Source of the DNA: CAYFJO01 sp964343305
GTDB taxonomy: Bacteria > Planctomycetota > Planctomycetia > Pirellulales > Pirellulaceae
Direction of reading: 5' to 3'
DNA: 8,892 nt
NCBI GenBank assembly: GCA_964343305.1
Contig: CAYFJO010000439.1
Span: 1-8,892, forward strand
Both the position numbers and the translations under genes were made by a program. A model generated the notes under the pieces. The model was given only the letters and a program-made list of their open reading frames with translations, ran no database searches and was not told where the DNA came from. Positions 1-6,932 of this stretch are shown here, piece by piece. The first letter of the stretch is position 1. Each line of letters opens with the position of its first letter.

Positions 1-1689
1 ATCAGGCAACACATTCCAACAGGCCGAGCGGAGCGCAGCGAAGCTCGTTGGAACGGGTAGCACTTTACCGAACTGAGGGCTTTCCTCTAATGGTTCGGCG
101 GCCGAATAAACCGTCAGCACTTTTGCTTCGTGCAATCGCGAAAGGGATTTACGCGAAGACTCTCCAATACAATTCAGCACCAGACTGTCTGTCGAAGCCA
201 AATTGTGTTTGTCCACTTGGATCAACCTGGCACCCATCGACGCTACAATTGGTGCTAGAAAATCAAACGGTTCGAGCGAAAGGTTGCAGTAGGTAAGCTC
301 GCGCTGTTGTAGTTCTGTGTTTGACGACTGCCAATTGGGTGTTGTGAGTGGCGGTGATTCTACGTTGCGAATCTCGTTTAAATCCATCTTGGTTTGATCG
401 ATAATGGCTGCCATCGAATGAATCTTCAACCGGTTTAACAGGTTACCTGGCGGGAACTCGATCCAATCCCAGGGTTTCCATTGTCCCACGGCAATCTGGC
501 CGATCAGCACACCGAGTTTGATCAGTTCAACTTGTGTGCGCATTGGTTCAGCGAGTCTTCCGAGGTACGCATATTCGTCGAGGATGAACTTCAGGGGATG
601 ACAAATATCCGGCGAGATGTCCCAGTCGGCCAGCAAGCGAACCATGACCTCGACATGGCTTTCCGGAAAAATCCGTTTTTCGTGTTGCAGCAACGACTCG
701 CCGCGCTCCTGGCACGCTTCGATCATGGCTTCATACTGCTTGGTGTAGAGCGCGCCGAGAATCGTCCTTCCCAGTTCGTGCATCATCGCGCTGGCCAGCA
801 GACCGCCTTGGATTCTTTGATGACCGCCCTGTGCGACAAGTAGTTCGACGGCGATTCCCGCTGCGAGACTTCGTCTCCAGATCAAACCAACATCCATCCA
901 AGGAATCAACCCTGCTGTTAACGCATCCAATGCGCTGGTAGCCAGCGCCAATTCGCCCGCGCGTTGTTGACCGATTCGGGCTACGGCGTCTGACAAATCT
1001 AATACCTGAATTCGGGCAGGATTGCAAAATGAACAGTTGGTGAATTGAAGCAATTCCCTTGCCAAAGAATCATCGCGGCTAACTGCGGTAGCAATTTGCT
1101 GCGAATCGAACACATGCGTGCTGGTCATGTTGAAAACATCGAGAGCCGCGTGTGAGACGGGCAACATGCTGCTGACGTAGGGCAGTTTGGTCTCGATGTC
1201 GGAGATGCTCACGGGGCGGTCCCACCAACTTCCCTGCGGTGTTTCGCTCGACGTTTCAATTACATGGTCTTTGTGGAGTTGCTGGAAGGGTGCGCCATAC
1301 AGCGCAGTTGGAGTTGCACGTCGATCGATCAATGCCTTAACTTTTGCGGCGAAGGTGTCATAGTTCACTGGTTTGTAGGCGATGTCGTCGATACCGCGAG
1401 CCAACAGGTCTTTCGTAATCCGGGGATCGATCACACCCGTGAGAATTACGACCAGGGGACGGTGTTCTCGCTGCAATAATTCCAAGGCGAGCACCTGCGC
1501 CTGTCGCCCTGGCATTCGCAAGTCCGTGACCACGACATCGTATTGTGCCCGATTGACGAGTTCGAGTGCTTCATTGCCGTCCGACGCTTCGTCGCACGTA
1601 AATCCTTCGCTGGTCAAGGCGCGCATTGTCAATTGACGAATAATTGCTTCGTCGTCAACTACCAACGCTCGAAAACTCAACTGAGCCAT
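1..1689 (-). CDS. Receiver-HDOD domain protein (3' end beyond window)
   Basis: The frame is open from an ATG at 1689 to base 1 without a stop (563 codons), so the C-terminus lies outside the window. Residues 1-120 form a CheY-like receiver with acidic pair D12/D13, phosphoacceptor D56 (motif VVVTDLRMPG), T84 and K106 (YKPVN). Residues about 160-400 match an HDOD domain, with MMHELGRTIL around H304 in the place of the HD-type helix. HDOD domains are related to HD hydrolases but usually lack the full metal site and act in signalling or regulation. Residues about 465-560 look like a degenerate receiver-like fold (VLTVYSA, then a PVPTSFAALR ending) without an obvious phosphoacceptor. A GAGGA ribosome site lies about 9 nt before the ATG. 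It is the last visible gene of the operon, 32 nt after the two-receiver gene. Phosphorylation of D56 probably controls the HDOD part; the target is unknown. Confidence 0.9.
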   Translation of the reverse strand, partial: MAQLSFRALVVDDEAIIRQLTMRALTSEGFTCDEASDGNEALELVNRAQYDVVVTDLRMPGRQAQVLALELLQREHRPLVVILTGVIDPRITKDLLARGIDDIAYKPVNYDTFAAKVKALIDRRATPTALYGAPFQQLHKDHVIETSSETPQGSWWDRPVSISDIETKLPYVSSMLPVSHAALDVFNMTSTHVFDSQQIATAVSRDDSLARELLQFTNCSFCNPARIQVLDLSDAVARIGQQRAGELALATSALDALTAGLIPWMDVGLIWRRSLAAGIAVELLVAQGGHQRIQGGLLASAMMHELGRTILGALYTKQYEAMIEACQERGESLLQHEKRIFPESHVEVMVRLLADWDISPDICHPLKFILDEYAYLGRLAEPMRTQVELIKLGVLIGQIAVGQWKPWDWIEFPPGNLLNRLKIHSMAAIIDQTKMDLNEIRNVESPPLTTPNWQSSNTELQQRELTYCNLSLEPFDFLAPIVASMGARLIQVDKHNLASTDSLVLNCIGESSRKSLSRLHEAKVLTVYSAAEPLEESPQFGKVLPVPTSFAALRSACWNVLPD

Positions 1690-1721
1690 TCTGCCGATTC
1701 CTCATTGCCATCGTTGACTTA

Positions 1722-2627
1722 CTACATTGCGGGTTGCGGCAACACATCGACGTGTCGGCTCAGTTCGTTTATCAACTTCTGGAAGTCGAGCGGCTTTGTT
1801 AAGAATTCTGCTGCGCCGAGGTTGAGCATCTTTCGCTCAAGCGCCCGATCTTTTCGACCGGTAATAACGAATACGGGGATGTCTTTCGTGACGGGATTGT
1901 CTTTCAGCCGTCCGAGCACATAGTCACCTCGACCGTTCGGCATCTCGTAGTCCAGTAGAATGGCATCAGCGGGGCGGCTGAAGGCGGTAAGATATCCTTC
2001 CGTTCCGTCGAATGCCCGGACGACCGCCACACCATGTGTTTCGAGGCGACGTTTCAGCGCCCAGGAGAAATCCTCATCGTCGTCGATCGCCAAAATCCAG
2101 GGGAGCGATGCCTCGTCGGTGTTGTCTTCTTTGTCGCCGCGATTCTGGCCGGGTTCGTCCAGGAAGTGCCCGTCGCAGCCGAGTAAAGCAAACACATTTT
2201 CCACGAGCGGTTCGCTTATTGCCTTAGCACTCGTTTCTTGCTTAGCCGAATCGTCGTCGATTTCCAGGAGTTCACGAACGAGTGGTTCGACTCGGCTCCA
2301 AACGTCAGAACCCTTCAGCACATAGTAGACGCAGAGGTCGTGGCAACGCTTTATCGTGTTCTCGTCCTTTCGACCTGTCAAAATGATGATGGGAATCGGC
2401 GACCATTGAGGATCCTTCGTGAGCAATTCGCAGATCCCCAGGCCATCGCCGGCCGGCATGCTGACATCAACGCAGGCGAGGTCTGGAGCGTTGTCGCGAA
2501 TCGATGTCAACGCGCTGGCCGCATCGTGCGCGGTGATAACCTCGAGGCCAAGTTGACGGCAGCGCATCGCCAAAACGTCCACCAGTTCTTTGTCGTCGTC
2601 AGCAATGATGATTTTCTTGGTCGTCAT
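1722..2627 (-). CDS. Tandem two-receiver response regulator
   Basis: This 301-residue protein consists of two CheY-like receivers and no output domain. Receiver 1 (about 4-124) has D10/D11, phosphoacceptor D54 (CVDVSMP), T84 and K105, though the Lys is followed by Gly rather than Pro. A polar, acidic linker (about 125-175) leads to receiver 2 (about 176-293) with D182/D183, phosphoacceptor D226 (LLDYEMPNG), T256 and K278 (LTKPL). Both therefore look competent for phosphorylation. An upstream in-frame start at 2741 would overlap the preceding gene by over 100 nt; the ATG at 2627, 8 nt after the upstream stop, is preferred and suggests translational coupling. Receiver 1 is about half identical to the next gene upstream, indicating tandem duplication. 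The likely role is a phosphate-sharing or adaptor protein in a branched phosphorelay; this is inference. Confidence 0.92.
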   Translation of the reverse strand: MTTKKIIIADDDKELVDVLAMRCRQLGLEVITAHDAASALTSIRDNAPDLACVDVSMPAGDGLGICELLTKDPQWSPIPIIILTGRKDENTIKRCHDLCVYYVLKGSDVWSRVEPLVRELLEIDDDSAKQETSAKAISEPLVENVFALLGCDGHFLDEPGQNRGDKEDNTDEASLPWILAIDDDEDFSWALKRRLETHGVAVVRAFDGTEGYLTAFSRPADAILLDYEMPNGRGDYVLGRLKDNPVTKDIPVFVITGRKDRALERKMLNLGAAEFLTKPLDFQKLINELSRHVDVLPQPAM

Positions 2628-2635
2628 ATGATCAC

Positions 2636-3067
2636 TCACTTTCCATCTAATCGTAGCTGACCAGATTCGTGACAAGATTTCGAAGGTTCCGGTCGTTCGA
2701 TGTCGACCAGTTCGTAGATCACGGGTTCTAGCCGATTCCACATTCCCGGTGACTTATGCACGTAGTACGCACATAGTTTGCGGCAATGTCGCACTGTATC
2801 GATATCCTGTTTGCCCGTTAAAATGATCACGGGAACCCTGCATGCGTTTTCGTCATCGGACATCATTTCGCAGATGGTCAAACCACACCCGGTAGGCATG
2901 TTTACATCAAGGCACACCAGATCTGGGAGTTCCCGGTCCATCTTGTGAAGCGCCGAAAACGCATTGTGAGCCTTGCGCACTTCCAAACCGATGTGTTGGC
3001 AACGTTGTGCCAAGGCATGAACGAAGTCTTTGTCGTCGTCGATGATGAGGATGCTCTTTTTGTTCAT
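2636..3067 (-). CDS. Single-domain response regulator (receiver)
   Basis: This 143-residue protein is a single CheY-like receiver with a short charged tail (about 125-143). Visible residues are D10/D11, phosphoacceptor D54 (CLDVNMP), T84 (IILTGK) and K105. As in receiver 1 of the following gene, the Lys is not followed by Pro, and both share RC, GLEV, PDL, ICE, LC-YYV and a W-R-EP stretch at the same positions; an ungapped hand alignment gives about 59 of 121 identical. GGAG lies about 9 nt before the ATG, which follows the previous stop by 6 nt. With no output domain it probably works by docking to a partner or relaying phosphate, like Spo0F- or CheY-type proteins. The partner is not identifiable here. 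Confidence 0.92.
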   Translation of the reverse strand: MNKKSILIIDDDKDFVHALAQRCQHIGLEVRKAHNAFSALHKMDRELPDLVCLDVNMPTGCGLTICEMMSDDENACRVPVIILTGKQDIDTVRHCRKLCAYYVHKSPGMWNRLEPVIYELVDIERPEPSKSCHESGQLRLDGK

Positions 3068-3073
3068 GTCGAG

Positions 3074-3463
3074 TTACTCCGACTCAGAGATGTTGTGTTC
3101 GGTCATGGCTGATTCCACTGCTGTGAGCAAGGTGTTTCCCTGATACGGTTTCGTTAAGAAATATCGTGCACCCGCTTCCAGTGCCTTTTGTTGATCAACC
3201 AGACTCGCGGACAGCATCACGATGGGAATACTCTTGGTGTCCTCGTTCTCCTGGAGTTTTTCCAAGGCAGCCAGGCCGTCCATACGTGGCATGCGCACAT
3301 CCAACAGGATTGCGTCCGGGTGTTGGTCAACGGCGGTCGCAACTCCTTGTGCTCCGTCAGCCGCCGAAATAGTGTCATAGCCAGCCGCGCGGAGCCTCAA
3401 ACTTGCACCACGAATCACGTCTGGGTCGTCGTCAACTAGTAATACTTGGCGAGGTTTACTCAT
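3074..3463 (-). CDS. Single-domain response regulator (receiver)
   Basis: This 129-residue CheY-like receiver has D11/D12, phosphoacceptor D55 (LLDVRMPRMDG), S85 in the Thr/Ser switch position and K105 (LTKPYQG), so all residues needed for phosphorylation are present. There is no output domain and only a short acidic tail. The ATG at 3463 is chosen over one three codons upstream (3472) because GGGA sits about 9 nt before it; the upstream ATG has GGGA directly abutting it. From 3463 the gene overlaps the preceding stop by 8 nt (an ATGAGTAA overlap), a typical arrangement for coupled translation. It is about 43% identical to the preceding receiver by ungapped hand alignment, with all key residues at identical positions, so the two are probably duplicates. 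Confidence 0.92.
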   Translation of the reverse strand: MSKPRQVLLVDDDPDVIRGASLRLRAAGYDTISAADGAQGVATAVDQHPDAILLDVRMPRMDGLAALEKLQENEDTKSIPIVMLSASLVDQQKALEAGARYFLTKPYQGNTLLTAVESAMTEHNISESE

Positions 3464-4028
3464 CGGCCGCATTCCCAGAGTGTTCGGCTAGCGTTCGTTC
3501 GTACTTTTTCAATTTGCCGCTGGAATTGAGATGCGGTTGCTTCGGACCGCTTTGGTGTGTGCTGAACGACGCTACTGTTGTTTGTGTTTTGCTAAGGTCG
3601 TGCTGCAGATCGCGTGCAGCGTTTTGAATCGACGGCATCGCCCGCTGTTGGCGATCGTTTGATTCGGCGACTGCCCAACGCACCGTTTCCAGAAGCGTCT
3701 GGGGATTGTATGGCTTGTCGATGTAGTTTCGTGCGCCCATCGGCAGCGTTTGTCGCCTCATTCGGCGATCGGCAGAAAACACAACCACGGGTATTTCTGC
3801 CGTCTCCTGGCATTGCCGGAGACTTGCCAGTGCTTCCAGGCCGTCGAGCGCCATCATCTGGAGATCCAGCAGAATGGCATTGGGGAGATGCTCGACGGCC
3901 ATGCTTAATCCTGTTTGAACATCGTGCGCTGAAAGCACGTGGAAGCCGGCGGCAGTCAAACGAAGACCGGCGGCGGTCAAGATGTCGCCGTCGTCATCGA
4001 TAATCAAAATAGTTGCTGTCTCAGACAT
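3456..4028 (-). CDS. Response regulator receiver with disordered C-terminal tail
   Basis: This 190-residue protein has an N-terminal CheY-like receiver (about 5-120) with D11/D12, phosphoacceptor D55 (LLDLQMMALDG), S85 and K105 (DKPYN). The Pro normally four residues after the phosphoacceptor is replaced by Met, an uncommon change in the loop next to the active site. Residues about 121-190 are rich in Gln, Ser, Asn, His and Lys and match no output domain I recognise; the tail is probably flexible and may be a partner-binding segment. The ATG overlaps the stop of the kinase gene by 8 nt (ATGTCTGA), and GGAGA lies 6 nt upstream, so it is very likely translated with the kinase and is a natural first phosphate acceptor. 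Its receiver is paralogous to the next gene downstream. Confidence 0.92.
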   Translation of the reverse strand: MSETATILIIDDDGDILTAAGLRLTAAGFHVLSAHDVQTGLSMAVEHLPNAILLDLQMMALDGLEALASLRQCQETAEIPVVVFSADRRMRRQTLPMGARNYIDKPYNPQTLLETVRWAVAESNDRQQRAMPSIQNAARDLQHDLSKTQTTVASFSTHQSGPKQPHLNSSGKLKKYERTLAEHSGNAADE

Positions 4029-5583
4029 GAATTGTCTCCAAGGGCATTAGCATGTTGCTCGTACAGGCCAGAATCTCTGACATGTGGTCGGTCGCTTTCC
4101 AAGTGCCAATTGCCTGTGATTCGACTTTCGGCAACGGACCATGTGGACGGTTGCGATTAGCTTCATCGCGAACCTTGGTCACACGAGCGAAGAATTTGTC
4201 CAATTCAATTTCGGCGGTTGGCAACACGACTAGCCAGCGGTGCGTGTCCGCTCGAAACAGCAGGTCATTGCGACGCAAAAGATAATTCAAAAAAGAGTCC
4301 ACATCGTCGGCGACCGTGGGATCAAATGAGTCGTCGATCTGGGCGACAACTAGCGACACCACGGACGAACCATTATGCAGGTGCTCGATGCGCTCGAGAT
4401 ACCGACGCATGATTTCCGTTGGTTGAGCGATCGGCACGGTGAACGAGAACGTACTGCCGCGCCCCACTTCGCTCTCGACGTTCATCTGTCCAAAGTTCAG
4501 GTCGACCAGTTCCTTGGCGATGTTCAGCCCGAGTCCAAACCCTTTTGTGCTACCACGCGGGTTGGGCACCAATTGCCTAAATCGTTCAAAGATTGCCGCG
4601 AGGCTTTGAGGGTCAATTCCTTGACCATTGTCTGTTACCCCAATGACCACATCGTGCGACGATTCATCTTGCTTCGCCCAAAGCCGCACGTGACCTGGCT
4701 GGCCACTAAACTTGATCGCGTTGACCGTGAGATTAACAATCACGCGGCCTACTTTTTCGGCGTCGCAGTAAACTTCCGGCAAGTTGTCATCAACGTCGAT
4801 CTCAAGGTTGACATTTTTTACAATTGCCTTCTTGTCGAGATTTGGTCGTACATGTTCTATGGCTTTTGCAATATCACTGTTTTTTCGACATATGCCCAAC
4901 ATGCCAGCTTCCAGCTTGCTCACGTCCAGCATGTCGTCCACCATCGTGTTTAGATCGTCGGCACGATCTTCAACCGTGTGGAGCATGCGAATCTGTTCTT
5001 CATTGACTTCGCCAACCAGCCCTTCGCTCAACAATGCGACGTATTCCTTGATGACGGTTAGCGGAGTGCGAAACTCATGTGACACGTTGTCGACAAACCG
5101 ATGAGCTGTTTTGTAGAGCCGCCCTAACCCGCGATTTTTCTTCTTCAGTAGTTCCTGGCTTTCTTTCACTTGTGCCAACAGTCGACGCATCTCGGCGTTT
5201 TGTTGTCGACTGATCGCGTAACGAATCGTGCGTTGCAGCACTTCGTTGGTGACGCTGTCTTTGACTAGGTAGTCTTGGGCGCCTTGTTCGAGAGATTCCA
5301 GCGCAACTTCATCGCTCGCCAAGCCTGTTAGCACGACGATAGGAATGCTGGGCGCGCGTTGTCGAATCTCGGCAATAACTTCCAGCCCAGAACAGTCCGG
5401 AAGCCGGAGATTTGCGAGGATGACATCGAAGTCGGTTTCGGCAAGTTGATGCAATGCGTCCGACATCGATTCGGACCAGCAAACTGCGAAGTGTGTCTTT
5501 GCCGAGCGCAGCGCGATCTTGATTAGATCCACATCGGCTGGATTGACTTCGATTAACAAAACGGCGGTGGTATCGTCAGCCAT
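4021..5583 (-). CDS. Hybrid histidine kinase with degenerate N-terminal receiver
   Basis: This 520-residue soluble kinase opens the operon. Residues 5-125 form a receiver in which the phosphoacceptor Asp is replaced by N58 (context ILANLRLPD, usually LDL) and one pocket Asp by V13 (IEVNPAD), while T86 and K108 remain. It is probably a protein-contact domain, not a phosphate acceptor. A short coiled coil (about 128-155) leads to HisKA with phosphoaccepting H169 (NVSHEFRTPL). HATPase_c follows, with N-box around N284-N288, G1 DNGQGID (318-324), F-box IFERF and G2 GFGLGL (348-353). Residues about 390-505 resemble a GGDEF domain whose signature is lost (RRNDLLFRADTHRWLVVLP). No membrane segment is present. 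The start at 5583 is preferred because AGGAAGG lies 5 nt upstream; a GTG at 5598 would overlap that site. It probably phosphorylates the receivers encoded downstream. Confidence 0.95.
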   Translation of the reverse strand: MADDTTAVLLIEVNPADVDLIKIALRSAKTHFAVCWSESMSDALHQLAETDFDVILANLRLPDCSGLEVIAEIRQRAPSIPIVVLTGLASDEVALESLEQGAQDYLVKDSVTNEVLQRTIRYAISRQQNAEMRRLLAQVKESQELLKKKNRGLGRLYKTAHRFVDNVSHEFRTPLTVIKEYVALLSEGLVGEVNEEQIRMLHTVEDRADDLNTMVDDMLDVSKLEAGMLGICRKNSDIAKAIEHVRPNLDKKAIVKNVNLEIDVDDNLPEVYCDAEKVGRVIVNLTVNAIKFSGQPGHVRLWAKQDESSHDVVIGVTDNGQGIDPQSLAAIFERFRQLVPNPRGSTKGFGLGLNIAKELVDLNFGQMNVESEVGRGSTFSFTVPIAQPTEIMRRYLERIEHLHNGSSVVSLVVAQIDDSFDPTVADDVDSFLNYLLRRNDLLFRADTHRWLVVLPTAEIELDKFFARVTKVRDEANRNRPHGPLPKVESQAIGTWKATDHMSEILACTSNMLMPLETIHV

Positions 5584-5588
5584 CTGCC

Positions 5589-5595
5589 CCTTCCT
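5589..5595 (-). promoter_or_regulatory. Strong ribosome binding site of the kinase gene
   Basis: The minus-strand sequence AGGAAGG followed by GG lies 5 nt before the ATG at 5583. It decides that start over an in-frame GTG at 5598, which lies upstream of this site and has no ribosome site of its own. Confidence 0.7.
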
Positions 5596-5676
5596 CACAC
5601 CAGTTAATATCGTTCGGCTGCGATGTGAATTACATCACGTTGTTCTAGAAACCTAGGACGGCAATTTGATAAATGC

Positions 5677-5697
5677 CGATCAGAAAAATCCTGATCG
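5677..5697. repeat. Inverted repeat CGATCAG-N7-CTGATCG
   Basis: Perfect 7-bp arms flank the 7-nt spacer AAAAATC. It lies about 95 nt upstream of the kinase start. It is not followed by a T-run in either direction, so an operator is more likely than a terminator; no regulator is assigned. Confidence 0.5.
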
Positions 5698-5769
5698 AGA
5701 TAGGCAAAACTCCCAAACAACTTGGCCGGCAAGATCTTCCAGTTGCGATCGGTAAATTCCCTATCAAAC

Positions 5770-5796
5770 AATACTGACACGCCAGCAATCAGTATT
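5770..5796. repeat. Inverted repeat AATACTGA-N11-TCAGTATT
   Basis: Perfect 8-bp arms flank an 11-nt spacer, with arm centres 19 bp apart, about two helical turns, as expected for a dimeric DNA-binding protein. It lies about 90-125 nt upstream of the CBS gene and about 190 nt upstream of the kinase gene. No T-run follows, so an operator is the more likely reading. Confidence 0.5.
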
Positions 5797-5921
5797 AATC
5801 GACTTTGAATTTCACCGCGTGACTGAAAGTTGATTGGTCTAAAGAAACTTGAACTAGAGTTACACTAGCAGGTCGTCGCTTCGTGTTGCGGCAATATGCA
5901 AAACGATCAGGATCTCTGGGA

Positions 5922-6932
5922 ATGTGGGGCAATCAATTGTCGACCAAATCTCTCGTCCACGCGAGTTGGCACCAGTTCATTCGCAATGAAGACGGCGCAG
6001 CCAAGATTGAGGCCGTAATTCTCCTGGCATCCGTAGTGCTGGCATGCATATTCGTGATAAATGATCTTGGCATGGTTGTAAGTGATAGATTCAACCAACT
6101 CGCCACGGGCATGGAATCGTTTTCAGATGACACGCCGCAATTGTCCAACCCCAGCGGTTCGGGCGCTCAGTTACACGAACAACACTTGCATGTAAGTTTG
6201 CAAAACACACGACTTGTTTTGGCTGGCTTTCTTTTGGTTGGCGTCGTCGTCCTCATAGTTCGTCGCGGCCGTGCGAATGCTAAACCGTCTCCGGCTGAGT
6301 CAGAAGATGGCAATGACAACATGTCGTCCACACCTTCGACAATGTTGGAACGGAAGAGGCAACAGATTCTCAGTTTCTTCTTGCGCAATACCCAAACTGT
6401 GTTCGCGACCGAGATCGAAGTGAGACATCTGATGACAGACCATCCTTCAATTATCTCGCCCAACGCGTCGCGCGATGAAGTGCGTCGCGTTTTTGATGAA
6501 ACCAACGTTCGCCATCTGTTAGTATGCGAAAAGGGCAATCGGTTGCTTGGAATAATCAGCAACCGCGACTGTCATTCGCATGTGGGCGAGACGGCGGCGG
6601 ACCTGATGACGCGCGCCCTGTTCACAGTTTCGCCCCGCAGCGCGCTGAGTCCAGCATTGACCCAGATGTTGAATCGCCAGATTTCCTGCCTGCCAGTCCT
6701 AGAAGACGGTCGGCTTTGTGGAATCATTACTACCGCGGATGTCGTGATTGGATTGCAGTGTGTTTTGCAAATGCTTCAACGAATTGGTACTGTACCAAAG
6801 GAGATTGAGTGTACGGATGTCGAGTTGGAATGCACACTGCAAATGCTTCGACAGTTTGCAGGAGAAACTGCTCGAAAACCAGGTCTTCGTGAAACGATGC
6901 TAATGGCGGCCGAAAGAGAAAGTGACAAGTGA
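5922..6932 (+). CDS. Prepilin-like membrane protein with CBS domain pair
   Basis: This is a 336-residue protein from the ATG at 5922, with AGGA about 9 nt upstream; a GTG at 5883 would add 13 residues. The N-terminus matches a Flp/Tad type IVb prepilin: FIRNEDG-AAKIEAVILLAS places Gly at -1 (G25) and Glu at +5 (E30) before a hydrophobic helix (about 28-47). It continues with a pilin-like LG-x5-RFNQLATG stretch. After a polar loop of about 50 residues a second helix (about 98-114) ends in RRGR, consistent with a cytoplasmic C-terminus by the positive-inside rule. Two CBS motifs follow (about 166-216, VRHLMTDHP to GIISNRD; and about 225-277, AADLMTRALFTVS to GIITTADV). CBS pairs commonly bind adenine nucleotides and regulate attached domains. 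It is transcribed divergently from the kinase operon, so a sensory role linked to that operon is plausible but unproven. Confidence 0.88.
   Translation: MWGNQLSTKSLVHASWHQFIRNEDGAAKIEAVILLASVVLACIFVINDLGMVVSDRFNQLATGMESFSDDTPQLSNPSGSGAQLHEQHLHVSLQNTRLVLAGFLLVGVVVLIVRRGRANAKPSPAESEDGNDNMSSTPSTMLERKRQQILSFFLRNTQTVFATEIEVRHLMTDHPSIISPNASRDEVRRVFDETNVRHLLVCEKGNRLLGIISNRDCHSHVGETAADLMTRALFTVSPRSALSPALTQMLNRQISCLPVLEDGRLCGIITTADVVIGLQCVLQMLQRIGTVPKEIECTDVELECTLQMLRQFAGETARKPGLRETMLMAAERESDK

Larger units (their letters stand above)
5584..5921. other. Divergent intergenic region between kinase operon and CBS gene
   Basis: About 340 bp (300 bp if the CBS gene starts at its upstream GTG) separate the two divergent transcription units, so both promoters should lie here. 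The region is AT-richer than its neighbours and holds two clean inverted repeats (5677-5697 and 5770-5796) plus a shorter dyad, GATGT-N5-ACATC, at 5622-5636 close to the kinase start. I could not find a convincing sigma-70 -35/-10 pair with normal spacing or a sigma-54 site on either strand, so no promoter is called. The dyads are candidate operators for coordinated control of both units. Confidence 0.5.

Noticed and set aside
731..1027. Minus-strand 98-residue frame inside the HDOD gene
   Set aside because: It is an Arg-rich shadow of the long receiver-HDOD frame, which translates to a clear HDOD domain.
2628..2741. 38-residue N-terminal extension of the two-receiver protein (start at 2741)
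   Set aside because: It would overlap the preceding receiver gene by more than 100 nt, and the receiver fold begins directly after the ATG at 2627.
6784..6798. Perfect palindrome TTGGTAC-T-GTACCAA
   Set aside because: It lies inside the CBS coding sequence with no supporting regulatory context; probably chance.
6766..6849. 12-bp direct repeat TGCAAATGCTTC (6766-6777 and 6838-6849)
   Set aside because: Both copies encode the same LQML helix motif in the CBS protein's C-terminal helices, so protein-level similarity explains it.
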